Below are positions 23,214-31,806 of a DNA stretch of 43,611 nucleotides, piece by piece. Each line of letters opens with the position of its first letter. Position 1 is the stretch's first letter. Both the position numbers and the translations under genes were made by a program. This DNA comes from Xanthobacteraceae bacterium. GTDB taxonomy: Bacteria > Pseudomonadota > Alphaproteobacteria > Rhizobiales > Xanthobacteraceae. The notes below the pieces were generated by a model. It ran no database searches. It saw nothing but the letters and a program-made list of their open reading frames with translations, and was not told the DNA's origin. Location: contig JARLJA010000019.1 of NCBI GenBank assembly GCA_031291445.1, positions 1-43,611 on the forward strand, in the 5' to 3' direction.

Positions 23214-24578
23214 ATGCCGAAGCCGAACCGCAATTGGCGTCCCTCCTCCAGCCAGCGCCGCGATGGCGTGCTGGTGGATGCGTGGCATGGGCTCAGGTAT
23301 GCGACGGCGCCGGTTCGGTTCGGGCCACCTTCGCCCGCCCAGGGCCGCCTCGATGCGGCGCGCCTCGTCGACGTTCCGATATTCCCGCAGCGTCCCAGCC
23401 GATTGGCCGCGGCAATGGGGAGCGGGACGCAGAACCCGCAATCGGAGGACGCCTTCTTCGCCAACGTGTGGGCTCCTTCCGGTGCGGAGGGTGTGCCGGT
23501 CCTCCTGTTCATCCATGGCGGCGCCTGGATGACCGGCGGCGGATCGCAGGAATGGTACGACGGCGGAGTCCTGGCGTCGCGCGGGGTCGTCGTGGTCACC
23601 GTCAACTATCGACTGGGAGCGCTTGGTCATCTCGGCCGAGCCGAGGATTGCGACCTTCCCCTGCCGGCTGCCGATCTGCTCGAGGCGCTGCGCTGGGTCG
23701 GCGATCACATCCAGATGTTCGGAGGTGATCCGAACCGGATGACCGTGGTCGGACAATCCGCGGGCGGCTGGTACGCGCACCTTCTGTCCGTTCTGCCGCG
23801 GACCCGTGGGCTCGTTCATCGCCTGTCCCTCCTGAGCATGGGCACCCGAGAGCCGTGGACTCCCCGGCGGCAGGCCGAGGTCACCCGCCGGACGATCGAG
23901 CAACTCGGCGGCGCGAACCTTGCCGAGGTGTCCGCAGGCGAATTGATGGACGCCGGCATCAAGGCGCTCGGACAACAGCCGTCCGTTCTGGGCCACGCGC
24001 CGTCCGCATTTCTGCCGGTCGGGAGCGCCGGATTGCCCGAACTGCTGCTTGACCCGAAGTGGGGAGCGCGAGCTTGCCATGCACAGGCAGTCCACTTGCG
24101 CTGCACCGCGGACGAGTCCGCTGCATTCCTCTTCGCCTCGCCCCAGCACAGAGACGCAACACAGCCGCAAGTCGACGAGGCGCTCTCCTCGTGGGATCCT
24201 GCCGACATACCGCAATCGCTTCGGCGCGACGGCAGGTATGCCGGCAGCGCGAGCGGTCTCTCTCCATACCGCCAGCTCGTCGCCGCCTCGTCATGGCGCC
24301 AGTTCCAGCGTTTTCCGACCGAGTACGCCGAGGCCCTGCTCGCAACAGGCACCTGCGCTCGCCTCGAGACCTTCTCCGAAGAGAGCGGACTGTCCGGCTT
24401 GCACAGCGGGCACTGTCTGGATCTTCCGTTTCAGTTCGGCACACGACACGCCTGGACGGACGCACCGATGTTGCGCGGATTCGACGATGAACGGTTCGAA
24501 GCGGTTTCGCAGCGGCTGGTCGGCGGGCTGATCGCCTTCGCGACCGGGAAGACGAATGAACCCGTCAGCCGCGGATGA
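23214..24578 (+). CDS. Type B carboxylesterase
   Basis: A 454-residue carboxylesterase of the alpha/beta-hydrolase fold. The oxyanion-hole motif FIHGGAWMTGGG, the NYRLG segment and the nucleophile elbow GQSAGGW with S182 are visible. The catalytic His is likely that in LHSGHCLDLPFQF. It has no signal peptide and ends near the C-terminal RG. It hydrolyses carboxylic esters, probably of the pathway substrate, since it lies 6 bases behind the flavin monooxygenase. Its 3' end overlaps the convergent PaaX-like gene by 14 bases. Confidence 0.92.
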   Translation: MPKPNRNWRPSSSQRRDGVLVDAWHGLRYATAPVRFGPPSPAQGRLDAARLVDVPIFPQRPSRLAAAMGSGTQNPQSEDAFFANVWAPSGAEGVPVLLFIHGGAWMTGGGSQEWYDGGVLASRGVVVVTVNYRLGALGHLGRAEDCDLPLPAADLLEALRWVGDHIQMFGGDPNRMTVVGQSAGGWYAHLLSVLPRTRGLVHRLSLLSMGTREPWTPRRQAEVTRRTIEQLGGANLAEVSAGELMDAGIKALGQQPSVLGHAPSAFLPVGSAGLPELLLDPKWGARACHAQAVHLRCTADESAAFLFASPQHRDATQPQVDEALSSWDPADIPQSLRRDGRYAGSASGLSPYRQLVAASSWRQFQRFPTEYAEALLATGTCARLETFSEESGLSGLHSGHCLDLPFQFGTRHAWTDAPMLRGFDDERFEAVSQRLVGGLIAFATGKTNEPVSRG

Positions 24579-25473
24579 TTTCATCGACGTAGTGGGCCGA
24601 CATCGGTCTCAAAACCCGGTTCAGCTCGCCGAACACCCTGCGTGCAGTGATGCCCATCCACCTGGCGGGCAACAACTCGGGCGGCAGTCCGGGGTCCATG
24701 AATGGCAGCCGGCGCCATTGGGTTACCATTGGAACGTAGATGCGGAACGCCTCGCGATGAACCCCTTTCACTTCACGGCCGGAGGAAAGCCAGCGATCGG
24801 CTTCCCGTCCGAAAGCATCGACGAACGTGCGGTACTCGCCTTCCACGGCGTCGAGGTCCCACCATTGGGCGACCTTGCGCCGCAAGTCTCCAGGCCCAAC
24901 CGGCTGGGAGGTGAAGAATTCCACGTACTCCGACAGATTGTGCTCGCGCATGTAGTTCAGCGCTTCGATCTGCAGGCGGGCAGGCGCGATACACAGACCC
25001 GGAGCGACGTTACCGAATCCCAGACGCGCGAGCCCGGAGCGAATCTTGTGGCGGTTCTGCCGCTCGCTCTCGGGAACGGAAAACGAGGCCAGCAGCCAAG
25101 GATCGCCGATGCTCGCCGTTCGTGGGGAGAAGATCCGTTCATCGCCGGCCAACATATGCGGCTCGAGACCGCCCGCCAGCGCATAACCGCTCGCGCCGCC
25201 CATCTTCCTGCTGACGAGGACGCCCTTCTTCTTCAGCCGCGAGATCGACGAACGAACGCTGGCGGGCTCATGGCCGAGTTCGGAGAGAAGGCGCACCAGC
25301 GCGGCCACAGGAATGACCTTGCCGGCCGGCCGGCCATACAGCCCGAAGACCGTGACGACATAGCGATGGTGGGCCGGCTGCTCATGACCGCCAGGCTCGC
25401 GTCCGGCAATGATTTCATCGACGGCGATCGTGGCGTCAGGCGCCTTCGCCTCGCGTGATTTCGATGGGCCCAT
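24565..25473 (-). CDS. PaaX-family transcriptional regulator
   Basis: A 302-residue repressor-type regulator of the PaaX family. The N-terminal winged helix occupies residues about 36-100 (VFGLYGRPAGKVIPVAALVRLLSELGHEPASVRSSISRLKKKGVLV). The PaaX middle and C-terminal parts follow (SFSVPESERQNRHKIRSGLARLGFG, APGLCIAP, then PFMDPGLPPELLPARWMG, a family signature). Classical PaaX responds to phenylacetyl-CoA; the ligand here is unknown. It is adjacent to, and converges on, the flavin monooxygenase/esterase operon, and is divergent from the Dabb gene, so it probably controls one or both. Confidence 0.9.
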   Translation of the reverse strand: MGPSKSREAKAPDATIAVDEIIAGREPGGHEQPAHHRYVVTVFGLYGRPAGKVIPVAALVRLLSELGHEPASVRSSISRLKKKGVLVSRKMGGASGYALAGGLEPHMLAGDERIFSPRTASIGDPWLLASFSVPESERQNRHKIRSGLARLGFGNVAPGLCIAPARLQIEALNYMREHNLSEYVEFFTSQPVGPGDLRRKVAQWWDLDAVEGEYRTFVDAFGREADRWLSSGREVKGVHREAFRIYVPMVTQWRRLPFMDPGLPPELLPARWMGITARRVFGELNRVLRPMSAHYVDEIIRG

Positions 25474-25656
25474 TGCCGATCTTGCACCTCGTGTGCGCCG
25501 CCGAAAGCGATCATAAAAGCACGGCCCTGCCTACCTATCACCGGGATTCGCGGCGGACAACAACGTGGAGGAGCTTCGGCACGCTTCGTGCGCCGAAGCA
25601 CTCGCCGGATCGATCCGCGTCCGAGAGCCCTCATCAAACAAGCAAGGAGAGAACGC

Positions 25657-25956
25657 ATGTATCATCACATTGTCCTGCTGCGCCTGCGCGGTCTCGACGA
25701 GGACTTCCACGTCCGCGTCGCGGAATGCGTCGCGCAGCTGCGCGCCGAGCTCCCCTTCGTGCGGAGCTATGACTTCGTTCGCAACAAGTCGCGTCACGCC
25801 TCGGGCTACGAATGGGCCGTGATCTCGAGCTTCGACACCCAGGAAGATCGCGATCGCTACCAGATCTCCCAGGCACACCGCAAGATCGAGGAGTTCATGA
25901 AGCCATACATCGACGATCTGATCGTCTGCGATGCCGCGGTCGGCGCGCAACCCTGA
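25657..25956 (+). CDS. Dabb (stress-responsive A/B barrel) domain protein
   Basis: A 99-residue single-domain protein with the dimeric alpha-beta barrel pattern: starts MYHHIVLLRLRG, contains LPFVRSYDFVRNKSRHASGYEWAVISSFDTQEDRDRYQ and ends FMKPYIDDLIVCD. The family includes small cyclases and proteins of unknown function, often beside aromatic catabolism genes. The start follows AAGGAGAG. Divergent from the PaaX-like gene, it probably belongs to the same module. Confidence 0.88.
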   Translation: MYHHIVLLRLRGLDEDFHVRVAECVAQLRAELPFVRSYDFVRNKSRHASGYEWAVISSFDTQEDRDRYQISQAHRKIEEFMKPYIDDLIVCDAAVGAQP

Positions 25957-26075
25957 GTCCCGAGCGGGCTGGCGGGGCCGCCTGACCAGCTGGATGGCGA
26001 GGTCGCGGGCCGGCGGCGCGCTCGTGGTGGTCAACAATTGCGCGTCGGCTGTCGGGCGCGCGGTTGGCGCGCCGG

Positions 26076-26513
26076 TCAGGCGTCCGCGACGTCGAAGCCC
26101 ACTTTGCGCAGCGCGACGACTGCGGCATCTTGGTCCTGCTGATAGTTGCCGCCGGAGATGCCGATGCCGCCGATCAGCTTGCCGTTCTCCAGGATGGGAT
26201 AGCCTCCGCCGACCGCGACCATGCGCGGCAGATGGGCAAGCGGCGCGACCTTCGGGTCGTTGGTGACATAGTCGTTCCAGACATGCGTCGGGAAGCCGAA
26301 GGACGCTGAGGTCCAGGCTTTATCCACCGCCACCGAGGCGGTGAGAAACGGAGCGCCGTCGGCGCGCTCGAACGCCCGCAGGTTGCCGGTGGTGTCGGTG
26401 ACGGCGACGGCAAGCTCGATCCCGTGTTGACGGCCGGCGTCCAGCGCGGCGGCGACGAGCGCGGCGGCGGCTTCACGACTGATGTTGGCGGCGGGAACGG
26501 ATTTGGTGGTCAT
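26076..26513 (-). CDS. GlcG/HbpS-family protein
   Basis: A 145-residue protein of the GlcG/HbpS (DUF336) family. Recognisable are the N-terminal helix EAAAALVAAALDAGRQHGIELAVAVTD, DTTGNLRAFERADGAP, DKAWTSASFG and the C-terminal GGGYPILENGKLIGGIGISGGNYQQDQDAAVVAL. HbpS binds heme and GlcG lies in glycolate clusters, but the role of most members is unknown. No signal peptide is seen, so it is probably cytoplasmic. It is transcribed downstream of, and in the same direction as, the oxidoreductase at 26586, with a 72-base gap. Confidence 0.9.
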   Translation of the reverse strand: MTTKSVPAANISREAAAALVAAALDAGRQHGIELAVAVTDTTGNLRAFERADGAPFLTASVAVDKAWTSASFGFPTHVWNDYVTNDPKVAPLAHLPRMVAVGGGYPILENGKLIGGIGISGGNYQQDQDAAVVALRKVGFDVADA

Positions 26514-26585
26514 GTCTTCTCCTTCGCCGGAGCGCGTTGCTCCGGGCGTTGTCGGTTGGCGATGTGGTCGCGGTCGGTTTGCGGC

Positions 26586-27599
26586 TCAGAAGCCTTCGAG
26601 GACGATCTTGCCTCGGGCCGTGGTGCTTTCGATCAGCGCATGGGCCCGCTTCAAGTTGGCGGCGTTGATCGGCGAAAGGCGCTGGGTGAGCGTCGTTCGC
26701 AGCTTGCCCTCGTCGACGAGGCGGCCCACCTCGTTCAGAATGCGGCCCTGCTCGCCCATGTCCGGCGTGCCGAAGATCGGCCGCGTGAACATCAGCTCGT
26801 GGTGGATCGACACCGCCTTGCGCTTGAACAGCATGATGTCGAAGCCTTTGGGGTCATCGATCAGGCCAAAACGGCCTTGCGGCGCGATCAGCTCGGCGAT
26901 GTCGGCGACATGCGCCTCGGTGTGCGTGGTCGAGAAGACAAACGCCGGTGCGCCGATGCCAAGCGCCTCAACCTGCGAAGCCAGCGGCTTCGAATGATCT
27001 ATGACATGATGCGCGCCGAGCGTCTTGACCCACTCCTGAGTTTCGGGTCGTGAGGCTGTGGCGATCACGGTGAGGTCGGTCAACTGCCGGGCAATCTGGA
27101 CGGCGATCGAGCCGACGCCGCCGGCGCCGCCGACGATCAGGATCGCGGGCGCCGCACCAGGCACCGGCTTGGTGACGTCGAGCCGGTCGAACAACGCTTC
27201 CCAAGCCGTGAGCGCCGTGAGCGGCAACGCCGCGGCTTCGGCCCAGCCGACCGAGGACGGCTTGCGGCCGACGATGCGTTCGTCGACGGCGTGAAGCTCC
27301 GCATTGGTGCCGGGCCGCGTGATCGAGCCGGCGTAGAAGACCTCGTCACCGGGCCGGAAGAGGGTCACATCGGAGCCGATGGCGCGCACGATGCCTGCCG
27401 CGTCCCAGCCGAGCACTTTCCAATCGCTGCCCTGAGGTGGGGTGCTCCGGCGAACCTTGGAGTCGACGGGGTTGACCGAGATGGCCTTCACCTCGACGAG
27501 AAGGTCTCGGCCGGCGGGCGTCGGCTCGGGGAGCGTGATATCGACCAGCGACGCATCGGCGTCGATTGGTCCAGGAATCTTGTAACCAACGGCTTTCAT
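26586..27599 (-). CDS. Zinc-type alcohol dehydrogenase-like / quinone oxidoreductase (MDR family)
   Basis: A 337-residue medium-chain dehydrogenase/reductase. It starts MKAVGYK, has VEVKAISVNPVDSKVRR, GWDAAGIVRAIGSDV and the cofactor motif GGAGGVGSIAVQIARQL, and lacks the usual structural and catalytic zinc ligands, so it is of the zinc-free quinone-oxidoreductase type (ZitA/YtzE-like). It likely uses NADPH to reduce quinones or enones. ATG 27599 is preferred to a further-upstream start at 27662. Its Shine-Dalgarno GGAG lies within a hairpin (27604-27623). It is divergent from an HxlR regulator, the usual arrangement for redox-stress control. Confidence 0.92.
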   Translation of the reverse strand: MKAVGYKIPGPIDADASLVDITLPEPTPAGRDLLVEVKAISVNPVDSKVRRSTPPQGSDWKVLGWDAAGIVRAIGSDVTLFRPGDEVFYAGSITRPGTNAELHAVDERIVGRKPSSVGWAEAAALPLTALTAWEALFDRLDVTKPVPGAAPAILIVGGAGGVGSIAVQIARQLTDLTVIATASRPETQEWVKTLGAHHVIDHSKPLASQVEALGIGAPAFVFSTTHTEAHVADIAELIAPQGRFGLIDDPKGFDIMLFKRKAVSIHHELMFTRPIFGTPDMGEQGRILNEVGRLVDEGKLRTTLTQRLSPINAANLKRAHALIESTTARGKIVLEGF

Positions 27600-27603
27600 C
27601 GGG

Positions 27604-27623
27604 GTCTCCAGCTTGCTGGAGAC
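27604..27623 (-). promoter_or_regulatory. Palindrome masking the oxidoreductase ribosome binding site
   Basis: GTCTCCAGCTTGCTGGAGAC is a near-perfect inverted repeat. In the minus-strand transcript it forms an 8-bp stem with a CAAG loop, and the GGAG of the descending arm is the Shine-Dalgarno element of the gene starting at 27599. It may hide the ribosome binding site, or be a DNA operator. The AT-rich stretch 27632-27652 next to it is another possible regulator site. Confidence 0.5.
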
Positions 27624-27694
27624 GCATTTAAGACATATCATCCATATCTGTAATACGCACAAAATTCTACCATAGTGTCGAAAAGGATACCGTC

Positions 27695-28054
27695 TTGGTG
27701 AAGCGCCGCCACTCCAGCTTCGACTGCGCCCCCGGCTGCGCGGTGGAGGCCGCCATTAGCCTCATCGATGGCAAGTGGAAGTGTGTCATTCTCTTTCATC
27801 TTCTCGACGGGACGGCTCGCTTCAACGAACTGAGGCGCCGCATTCCTGGCGCCACGCAGCGGACGCTGACCAACCAATTGCGCGAGTTGGAGTTGGATGG
27901 GCTGATCGAGCGGACGGTCTATGCGCAAGTGCCGCCCAAGGTCGAATACAGCCTATCGGAACTCGGCAGGAGCATGAGGACGGTGCTCATGGCGCTGAAG
28001 CAATGGGGTGACGCGAACATCGACCGTTTCGCAGCGGCGCCAACCGCAGCCTAG
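27695..28054 (+). CDS. HxlR-family transcriptional regulator
   Basis: A 119-residue winged-helix regulator of the HxlR family. It has an N-terminal Cys pair (FDCAPGCAVEAAISLIDGKWK), the DNA-recognition region RFNELRRRIPGATQRTLTNQLRELELDGLIERTVYAQVPPKVEYSLSELG and a C-terminal dimerisation helix. Several HxlR proteins sense quinones or aldehydes through a conserved Cys; C11 or C15 here could serve. Start codon is TTG 27695 or GTG 27698; AAGGA at 27683 fits the first. Divergent from the oxidoreductase at 26586, which it presumably controls. Confidence 0.92.
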   Translation: MVKRRHSSFDCAPGCAVEAAISLIDGKWKCVILFHLLDGTARFNELRRRIPGATQRTLTNQLRELELDGLIERTVYAQVPPKVEYSLSELGRSMRTVLMALKQWGDANIDRFAAAPTAA

Positions 28055-28077
28055 TCGCGGTGCCGCACTTGCATCTT

Positions 28078-28349
28078 TCAACGTGACCGAATCGGGCTCT
28101 TCCGCCGTCCCCAGAAGATAGATCCCGAGAGTGCGAGGAACACCAGATTGATCGGCAGCACGGCAATTTCGCCGCGCAAACCTGAAGCGCCATGAAGCCG
28201 GGCGCCGCCGGCAAGGCAGGCCTCGGCAATATCCGCGTGAGCCGCGCGGCCTTCGCGGTCGGCCATGAGGGCGGGCAGCATTTCACGCGGGAATAGGGCC
28301 GCATGTTCGGCCTGCCGCCGGTCCGCGATACCGAAGCGGCAAAGCGCAT
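28078..28349 (-). pseudogene. C-terminal remnant of an unrecognised membrane protein
   Basis: A frame of about 90 codons reads like a real protein end, with segments ALCRFGIADRRQAEHAAL, DREGRAAHADIAEACL and finally the hydrophobic helix IAVLPINLVFLALSGSIFW followed by basic GRRKSPIRSR and a stop. An in-frame TGA lies upstream near 28350 and no start with a ribosome binding site precedes the conserved-looking part. It is therefore likely the 3' piece of a deleted gene. I cannot name the family; the ending helix and basic tail recall PepSY-type membrane proteins but that is weak. Confidence 0.4.
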
Positions 28350-28640
28350 CGCGCGAGCTTGGGGTTCAGCAAGCAGGATGATGCCGAACCCGTGCGACGC
28401 ACCCGCCGGACCACCCAGCCAGGGCGAAGACTCTGGATGTCGCCTTCGTCAGGGGCGCGAGTTCAAACGACGGACGCCCGCGGGCGCGCCTGAACCAGGG
28501 CCATCAGCATTCGGGAGAGGAATTAGCGCACCATTCAGAATAAAACTGTGAACTCTTATGTTATTGAAATAATTATATAATCGCAACAACCGCGCAACCC
28601 GCATCGAGGGGGGGCTTGGCCAATCGCCTCACTCATATTA

Positions 28641-28654
28641 GGTTACATGTAACC
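28641..28654. promoter_or_regulatory. Palindromic operator candidate of the toxin-antitoxin pair
   Basis: GGTTACATGTAACC is a perfect 14-base palindrome, 18 bases before the antitoxin ATG at 28672 and just after a possible -10 (CATATT at 28634-28639). MazE-type antitoxins repress their own operon by binding palindromes in this position. Confidence 0.6.
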
Positions 28655-28671
28655 GATCCCGGAGAATTGCC

Positions 28672-28911
28672 ATGGCGTCCGCACCAAAGCCGAAGCCCTC
28701 GCGTGTGAAAGTTCGCGAGCATCGCGAACGGCTGCGCCGGCAAGGACTGCGTCCCATCCAGATTTGGGTCCCGGACGTGCGCGCGCCTGCGTTCCGCTCG
28801 GAGGCGCGTCGTCAGTCGCTGGCCGTGGCCGCAAGCTCCCGTGCACACGAGGATCAGGCGTTCATCGACGCAGTATCGACATCCATTGACGAAGCGGATG
28901 GGCGTGAATGA
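28672..28911 (+). CDS. MazE-family antitoxin (DUF3018-like)
   Basis: A 79-residue antitoxin. RVKVREHRERLRRQGLRPIQIWVPDVRAPAFRSEARRQS is the characteristic DNA-binding N-terminal part of the DUF3018 type antitoxin MazE group, and the acidic C-terminus would wrap the toxin. The start follows CCCGGAGAATTGCC. Its stop overlaps the toxin start (ATGA), the usual coupling in type II modules. Probably regulates its own promoter through the palindrome just upstream. Confidence 0.9.
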   Translation: MASAPKPKPSRVKVREHRERLRRQGLRPIQIWVPDVRAPAFRSEARRQSLAVAASSRAHEDQAFIDAVSTSIDEADGRE

Positions 28912-29258
28912 GACGCGGCGACATCTGGACTGTCGCGGGCGGCAAGGACTATGCGGGTAAGGCACGGCCCGTCGTCATCCTTCAGGATGACAGTTTCGAC
29001 GGGACTGAATCCATCACGATCTGCGCGTTCACGACCGACGACACGGACGCACCTCTGTTCCGGCTTCCTGTCGAGCCGAATGAGCGTAATGGATTACGCA
29101 TCCCATGCTACCTCATGGTGGACAAGGTAACTACCGTCCCCAAATCCAAGGTCGGTGCGCATATCGGGCGCCTGGACGACGAGGATATCCTACGCCTCAA
29201 TCGGGCCGTGCTCGTATTCCTTGGACTGGCAACGTCTCCGGGAATCAAAAAGGCATGA
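28908..29258 (+). CDS. MazF/PemK-like toxin
   Basis: A 116-residue type II toxin of the MazF/PemK family, an mRNA-cleaving endoribonuclease by homology. Family marks are MRRGDIWTVAGGKDYAGKARPVVILQDD at the N-terminus, the ICAFTTDD strand and the C-terminal half CYLMVDKVTTVPKSKVGAHIGRLDDEDILRLNRAVLVFLGL. It appears intact. It lies in the less GC-rich block with the TOTE-type helicase, converging on it with a 51-base gap. Confidence 0.92.
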   Translation: MRRGDIWTVAGGKDYAGKARPVVILQDDSFDGTESITICAFTTDDTDAPLFRLPVEPNERNGLRIPCYLMVDKVTTVPKSKVGAHIGRLDDEDILRLNRAVLVFLGLATSPGIKKA

Positions 29259-29309
29259 GCTGTAACGAGACCTCCGTATCGTCAAAGTTAATATTATTTG
29301 ATCGCTTGA

Positions 29310-31799
29310 TTATTGCATAGCTTCCGCGGGTTCGTTCGATGCGACCGCTTGGCCGGAAAATAAATCGCTCGTTGCCAATACCTTGTAACCAATTGCCTGA
29401 TAGCCAGCGCGCCGTTTTGCCGCCATGCGGGCGAGGACTGGCACCCTCATGTCGGCATAATCATATATGATCACTTCACGCTTGGCATCGTTGAGACGAT
29501 GTAACCGGCCGGCATACTGAGCGAGGGTGCCTTTCCAAGCAATTGGCATGGTAAGAAAAAGGGTATCGAGGCGGGAATCATCGAAGCCCTCGCCGAGGTA
29601 ACGTCCGGTCGCAACGATGACGCGTTCCTCGGCTTGGGGAATTGTTGCAAGCCGGGCGGCGATGTCGCGGCGCTGCTTGTCGCTTTGCCCACCGCGCAAT
29701 ACGACCACATGCCTAGCGAAACGCTCAAGACGCTTTGCGATGGTGTCCAAATGGGCGGTGCGCTCGGTTATCACGACCGGTGAGCGGCCCGCCTCCAGAG
29801 CACACAGGACGTCGTCGAATATCAGATCATTGCGCGCTTCATCATCAACCAACTCCTTGAAAACATCCTGAATGGAAGGAGCAGGAGCGCCCAATGTGGC
29901 TTGAAGTTGGAAGCTGGTATCCCTGATCCGCGCCACGTGATCGAACGGGCGTTTGGCTGCCTCGGTTCGTGCATCCACGCGATGGCGAACGGGACCACAT
30001 TGCATAACGATGATCGGATGATGTCCGTCTTTTCGCGTAACCGTTGCTGACAGACCGAGGATGTAGCGCGCCTTGCTGCGGCGCGCGACCAGCTCAAAGC
30101 TTACCGCCGACAAATGGTGGCATTCATCAACTACGAGATGCCCATAATTGCCGACGATATCATCGACTTCTCCCTTGCGAACCAGGCTCTGGATTAGGGC
30201 GACGTCAACCTGCCCTTTCGGCTTGCGACGACCGCCACCGATCATGCCGATCGCATCACGCGGCATAGTTGAAAACGCTGTGAGCCTCTCGATCCATTGA
30301 TCCATCAGCTGACGGCGGTGAACGAGGATCAATGTATTCCGTCCGCGCTCGGCCATCATCCGGATGGCTAGGATCGTCTTGCCGAATGCCGTCGTTGCCG
30401 CGAGCACGCCGGTATCATGCGGCAATAGGGCTGTGATCGCGCTTTCCTGATCGGAGCGCAATGAACCAGTGAAGGCAAGTGGGATCGCCTCACCGGAAAA
30501 GCGGGAGTCTTCGATGGTTACTGTAATTCCAACTGACACAAGCAGATCTAGCACGGCGTCGAAGCACCCGCGAGGCAGCGCAACGTGGTGGCTGGTCAGC
30601 TCCGCGCAAGAGATGATCCGAGGCTTGTCGTGGGTCGATCGGCGCATGGCTTGTGCGGCGTAAAATTCGGGATTTTGGAACGCGGCAAGGCGAATAAGAC
30701 GCGCGATCAATGAGGGTGGCAGCGCGTGACGCGGGATGTAAATCTGGTCAGCCTGCACGACAGTGATTGCACTTGGCGGTGGCGCGCCTATTGCCGGCGG
30801 CGGCTGTCGGCGCGACGGCGGGGCAAGCCACGGCTCTTCGTCTTCGTCGACGAGAGGAATACGTACGCCGAGAATTTTTCCAGATGCACTCGCTTCCTCG
30901 ATTAGAAGATCCACCCTCGATCGTGCCATAGGTTCGATCGCTGACAGGAAGGCCCATTGATCCAGATATGGCGAACAAGATTCGTCGATGAACATGCTGT
31001 TACCAGAGGTTCGCGCGAGTCCCTGAAGCGGCAAGGCAATCAAATTGCCGAACCCACCCGCCGGCATTGTATCTTGGCTCGGAAAAAGCCGATCGTAGGA
31101 GCCGAATCCGATATCGGGGACACGCTCCATCGTGTCAGTGATAAGGAATGCCCCAAGACGGCGCGCCGACGCTGCTGGTATCGATTCCTCGAAAAAAATC
31201 CAGGCATGAGCACCGTTTCCGGATCGCGACCGCTCAACGGCAACGGGAATTTTGTAGCGCTGGCAGGTCTCCCTAAAAGCGAAGACATCTCTTCGCCACT
31301 CCCCTTCGTCGAAATCTGCAGCCAGGAACGAACAGGTGTTATCTGCAAGCATCGGATAGACACCCATAACGAACGGGGCGCCATTCGCGTCGGTCCCGCG
31401 TAGATGACGTTCGATCGACACGTCATCGACGGCCCGGAATGCCTGATTTGGACATGCCGAACATTTGACTTTTGGTTTTTCGCAAATCCCACGCTGCCAT
31501 TCATTCGCACAGGCAAGTGCGTAGCCGCTGCGCCCCGTCGTGCGATTCTCCCAGCGGATCGGGAAGGCATCTGAGCGGCCGCGGAAAAGCCGGCGAAACA
31601 GAGCAATCTTCTTTTCGATTGTCGAATTCCGGTCGATGGGATCGCCGGCTTTTGCCGAAGTGACCGCCTTGATAGCCGCGGCCTCTTCACTTCGCACCAA
31701 TCGCAGGGCGTTGATCTCGGCTAAGATCTCCGCGCGCTCGCGTTCCAGCGCCGTGAGCCGCGCCACGAGTTCGGTAATTCTGGCGTCCATTTGCGTCAT
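29310..31799 (-). CDS. TOTE conflict-system primase-helicase (AEP domain fused to SF2 helicase)
   Basis: An 829-residue protein. Residues about 5-45 form a coiled coil. Residues about 60-300 are an archaeo-eukaryotic primase-like domain of the TOTE type: KVKCSACPNQAF (Cys pair), FLAADFDEGEW (acidic metal site), ERSRSGNGAHAWIFFE (Ser-x-His) and DRLFPSQDTMPAGGFGNLIALPLQG. A superfamily 2 helicase follows from about 460: AATTAFGKTILAI (Walker A), HLVVDECHHLSA (DExH), ILGLSATVTRKDG and a C-terminal half ending GRYLGEGFDDSRLDTLFL and QYAGRLHRLND. TOTE systems are proposed to act in genome conflict or defence; only the primase-helicase part is present here. Base composition is visibly lower in GC than neighbours, suggesting transfer. 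Confidence 0.9.
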   Translation of the reverse strand: MTQMDARITELVARLTALERERAEILAEINALRLVRSEEAAAIKAVTSAKAGDPIDRNSTIEKKIALFRRLFRGRSDAFPIRWENRTTGRSGYALACANEWQRGICEKPKVKCSACPNQAFRAVDDVSIERHLRGTDANGAPFVMGVYPMLADNTCSFLAADFDEGEWRRDVFAFRETCQRYKIPVAVERSRSGNGAHAWIFFEESIPAASARRLGAFLITDTMERVPDIGFGSYDRLFPSQDTMPAGGFGNLIALPLQGLARTSGNSMFIDESCSPYLDQWAFLSAIEPMARSRVDLLIEEASASGKILGVRIPLVDEDEEPWLAPPSRRQPPPAIGAPPPSAITVVQADQIYIPRHALPPSLIARLIRLAAFQNPEFYAAQAMRRSTHDKPRIISCAELTSHHVALPRGCFDAVLDLLVSVGITVTIEDSRFSGEAIPLAFTGSLRSDQESAITALLPHDTGVLAATTAFGKTILAIRMMAERGRNTLILVHRRQLMDQWIERLTAFSTMPRDAIGMIGGGRRKPKGQVDVALIQSLVRKGEVDDIVGNYGHLVVDECHHLSAVSFELVARRSKARYILGLSATVTRKDGHHPIIVMQCGPVRHRVDARTEAAKRPFDHVARIRDTSFQLQATLGAPAPSIQDVFKELVDDEARNDLIFDDVLCALEAGRSPVVITERTAHLDTIAKRLERFARHVVVLRGGQSDKQRRDIAARLATIPQAEERVIVATGRYLGEGFDDSRLDTLFLTMPIAWKGTLAQYAGRLHRLNDAKREVIIYDYADMRVPVLARMAAKRRAGYQAIGYKVLATSDLFSGQAVASNEPAEAMQ

Positions 31800-31806
31800 C
31801 GTGAAG

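Larger units (their letters stand above)
28055..28671. other. Intergenic region with gene remnant and toxin-antitoxin promoter
   Basis: 617 bases with no intact gene. The minus-strand remnant at 28078-28349 has its own entry. The last 120 bases are visibly AT-rich (for example TTATATAATCG near 28575) and end in the palindrome at 28641-28654 ahead of the antitoxin. Short plus-strand frames such as 28303-28551 show no family features. Confidence 0.5.

Noticed and set aside
21771..24215. 814-codon minus-strand frame
   Set aside because: Antisense shadow of the flavin monooxygenase and esterase genes; Arg/His-rich with no domain.
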